DNA of 64,000 nucleotides from Otis tarda. Lineage: Eukaryota > Chordata > Aves > Otidiformes > Otididae. The stretch lies in NCBI GenBank assembly GCA_026413225.1, contig CM048591.1:47079803-47143802 (forward strand), given 5' to 3'. Made by a program: the position numbers and the translations under genes. Below the pieces are notes generated by a model. That model saw only the letters and a list, made by a program, of their open reading frames with translations. It had not been told where the DNA came from and searched no databases. Positions 61,161-64,000 of the stretch are shown here, in pieces (within the stretch, counting starts at the first letter, position 1; every line of letters begins with the position of its first letter).

Positions 61161-63540
61161 TACCCATATCACTTGAAGTTATGTATATTCATTATAATAT
61201 TCCTCAGATAGGCTAGTGATAAGGTTATGTATCACAACATTCTGGGACTATTTTTCTTGTTGCTCCTTCTATTTGGTTGTATATAGTGCAAAAGAAATTA
61301 ATATTACACAGGATGCCACACTAACTGATGCCATAGTAGATGCAAACGTATTTGGGAAGCTGCCAGTACCAGCAAGCATCATTCAGTGGAGCAGGGCAAA
61401 AGACCATCAACTGAACACAAGGTGAAGGGTTTATGTTTGCAATATATTTCAAAATCAATTACAGTGAGCTAATTATCGGACAGTGCTTTGAGGTTTGCTC
61501 TTGAAAAATGCAAATTCATCATAGGACCTAATAAGTAACAAATAGTACAATGTCCACTTTATCTACATAGTGTAGAAGCATTAGCAAGGCAGACTATAAT
61601 AAAATCAGGCATCTTGAATTTTATTAGCTATTTTAATGCAAGTACAATGTAGAGAGTATTTAAGGATCAACTAATGTAGTAACTCTTTATATTTGTTATG
61701 GTTATTGTTGTTGTTGTTTTGTTACCATGGTGACTTCTTTATGCAGTGGGATTTTGTTGTTGTGATTACTGTCACTACAATAAATTAATTATGGTCTAAA
61801 GCCAATAACTGATGTTAATCACTGCTTTATCTGCCGGTTGCAACCTCTTGATAAGTATATATGTATGTGAACTACAAGTTTTTTGAAGTACATTTTTTAA
61901 TGATAGATGTATGCACATTCACACTATGCAGTTTTTTGCCATTCATAATCTAAAGGACAGTATCTATCAGGTAGCTAAGAATTTGAAAGCACATTTTTAG
62001 CAGAGGTTAGACACCGAAAATCAAGATAATCCTAAATACTTTGCTCAGTTGCAGGCTTTTCCTACCTAACTGCAACACTGTCTTACTTTTCAACTTTGAA
62101 ATCTCCACAGTGTATGTATCAAATCCATAAGTCTGCCTAGAAGCATATCTCATACATGTAGACAGTTCTGAATTCATTTCATGCTCAGGAATGGTCTGTA
62201 TTCATAAATGAGATGCACTGCTCCAATTTCTGTGTTCATTGCACCCCTCACATGCCTGGACAACCCTTTACCAGTCAGCTATGCCTTCCATCAGAAACAA
62301 GTCAGTGAAAGGGTAGGAATGAAAAGCATTGATGCTGCTTAGTTTTTTAATAGCAAGGAGTACAGCAGTTAAAGGCAATAGAAAGTTGACTGTGAAACAG
62401 TGACAGGATACAAACATGTAATTTTTTTTTTTGTGCACTGAAAGCCAGCTCCTCTCTCTAAAACAAGTGCCCCTTTTGCACCTTGAATATAGTTGCACAT
62501 CTTCAGCAAGTGATGTGATCAACATCCATGGCTATAGTACTTTCTCTAAAGAGGCTTTAAATCCATTATCTGTGGAATAACTTATTTCCTCAGCTCTGTA
62601 ATGCAAGACTATTATATAAGAGAAAAGATTATGTTCCCTAATTTCAGCACTTGTATGTTTTTGAAAGAAAGGTTGCACATGGAAAGGATTTCAAGTTCTT
62701 GTTATGGAGTAGACAAAGGTCAGTATCAGTCTCTTGCTCTTCACTTTTCCTGTTGGCTGTCTCCAGGCAGAAATATGTTGACTGCACTGGTTTTGCTTAG
62801 CGTGTTATTTTGAAATCTATTAGAGGATGCCTAAAGTACTTGGCATTACTTTACACAGAGATTTAGCACATCAGTCCAGACCTTCCCAATGGAAGCACAA
62901 GATACTTAGAAGTTCAGCACTTCTACATCTATTGTTTCTGCAACTTACTGTGCAACTTGCTCCAGATTGCAAAGGAAATATGAGGCTGAAGGGGAAGTAG
63001 ACAGTTAAAAATTCCCACAGAGGGAAGTAGACAGTAAAAAATTTTAACTGTCAGAGATGGTGTTGGACTAACATCTGTCAGTTTTTTCTTTGAGCACAGG
63101 TAAAATCAATTATTCTTGCAATGCAGCTATCATTCACATATTTGAAAATAACAGCATGCAAATGAAAAATCTTAAAGCTCTGTAATTGTTCCTTCATTGA
63201 AAACTAAATAAAAACATTTCTAGTTTCACAGTTTGATATTAAGGACCAGGAGTTAGTATGTAGAGCTCCCAGATGCCAGCTGGAGTTGTACAGGCACAAG
63301 AGAAAAACATAATTACAATAAAAACTACTGACTGGTGAGCTAGAACAGTGCTTCTCACACTGCAGTCCAGGGAGCACCACCAGCAGTCTGTAAAGCCAGT
63401 TCTGTCATATCAGGGAGGCATCTGTCAATCTCCAAGCAGAGAAAACACAGCTGTAGCCAGCCCACAGTGCTTTCATTCAACCCACAGGATTTTTTAAATT
63501 AGCTAAACAACATCAGATAATAGCAAGCACTGTACTGAAA
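61161..63540. other. non-coding DNA
   Basis: AT-rich unique sequence with a (GTT)n run at about 61700-61717 and a 30-base tandem duplication at 62993-63043. No gene or transposon is recognised. Confidence 0.6.
62993..63043. repeat. tandem duplication, 30-base unit
   Basis: ggaagtagacagttaaaaatt (62993-63013) recurs as ggaagtagacagtaaaaaatt at 63023-63043, offset by 30 bases. This fits a local tandem duplication. Confidence 0.7.
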
Positions 63541-64000
63541 CCTGCATGGCTGCCTCCTTACCATCATGTGCGCTTCACAGCTTGTTCTAACAGATGTGGG
63601 GTTCTGAAGTTAAAATGAGAGTCAGAGATGGGGTTCAGGAGGACAAAAGGCTCTTCAGTTGCCCAGCATTTACCAAGCTGGAAGAGCAGACCCTGCAGCT
63701 CCAGCCACATACAACAGACTGGCTGGAGCAGGAGGAGCACGAGGCAGTGCTCCTTCCTCTCCATAGCCAATTGGTAGAGCCAAACATGGTATCCAGTCAG
63801 GAAGGACCATCGGTTTTGTACAAGGAGTGGGCAAGGAAGCAGGCTGTACACAAAGAAAGACCTGCTCCTCCAAGCATCCCATCCTCCAAGTCTGGGATGC
63901 TGCAGGGAGACCCCATGCCACCCAGGATTGCAGCCTCTATCAGCCTCTATCAGTGAGCGAAGGGACTGGTGTCAGGTTCCCAGGGAAGAGGAAAGCCACA
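63541..64000. other. GC-richer edge sequence, unidentified
   Basis: GC-richer than most of the window, with open frames on both strands (63594-63956 +, 63921-63670 -) and a short tandem of cagcctctat near 63936-63955. The plus frame is acidic and Gln/Pro-rich with no recognised domain. It is cut by the window edge, so I cannot tell whether it is an exon, an old repeat or chance. Confidence 0.3.

Noticed and set aside
1-64000. CRISPR arrays, operons, tRNA or rRNA genes, phage or bacterial defence genes
   Set aside because: The window is vertebrate nuclear DNA. I saw no regularly spaced repeats, no tRNA cloverleaf and no clustered co-directional ORFs.

Overview
This window is bird nuclear DNA, AT-rich and almost entirely non-coding: intergenic or deep intronic sequence with no complete host gene. 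The bird call rests on many CR1 retrotransposon copies with the avian 3' end (tails built from ATTCTATG or ATTCTGTG units) and on solo retroviral LTRs. One LTR opens on the plus strand with TGTCATGGTTTAACCCC, a family I recall as common in birds. The species cannot be read from the sequence.

Layout. Positions 1-9750 are unique AT-rich DNA with one weak exon candidate (9051-9161, +). A 1.1 kb CR1 3' fragment with a long reverse-transcriptase ORF lies at 9752-10872 (+). A short old CR1 tail (11360-11512, +) and a candidate host exon (11731-11890, -) follow. An older CR1-like relic is possible at 13140-13400, and a truncated CR1 lies at 18784-19235 (-). A solo LTR, family A copy 1, is at 24343-25476 (-). 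A 3.1 kb CR1 with almost all of ORF2 occupies about 31124-34220 (-), next to an ancient CR1 relic near 34320-34560. A second LTR type, family B, is at 35672-36251 (-). Family A copy 2 is at 40727-41884 (-) and copy 3 at 50420-51561 (+). A short CR1 lies at 49045-49230 (-), and a second host-exon candidate at 51762-51860 (+). A GC-richer block with a poly(A) signal is at about 52258-52855. One CR1 is nested inside another at 59440-61160. The right edge (63540-64000) is GC-richer and unexplained.

The elements do not form a working system. The clearest results are structural. Four solo LTRs each have an exact 5-bp target-site duplication (cctgt, gggcc, tatag, gcatg), which fixes their ends to the base and points to an ERVL-like integrase. 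The large CR1 has ORF2 broken only by two apparent single-base frameshifts, both in G-rich runs. The most biologically interesting unknowns are the two exon candidates at 11731-11890 and 51762-51860. I recognise neither protein, and no new multi-gene system is visible.
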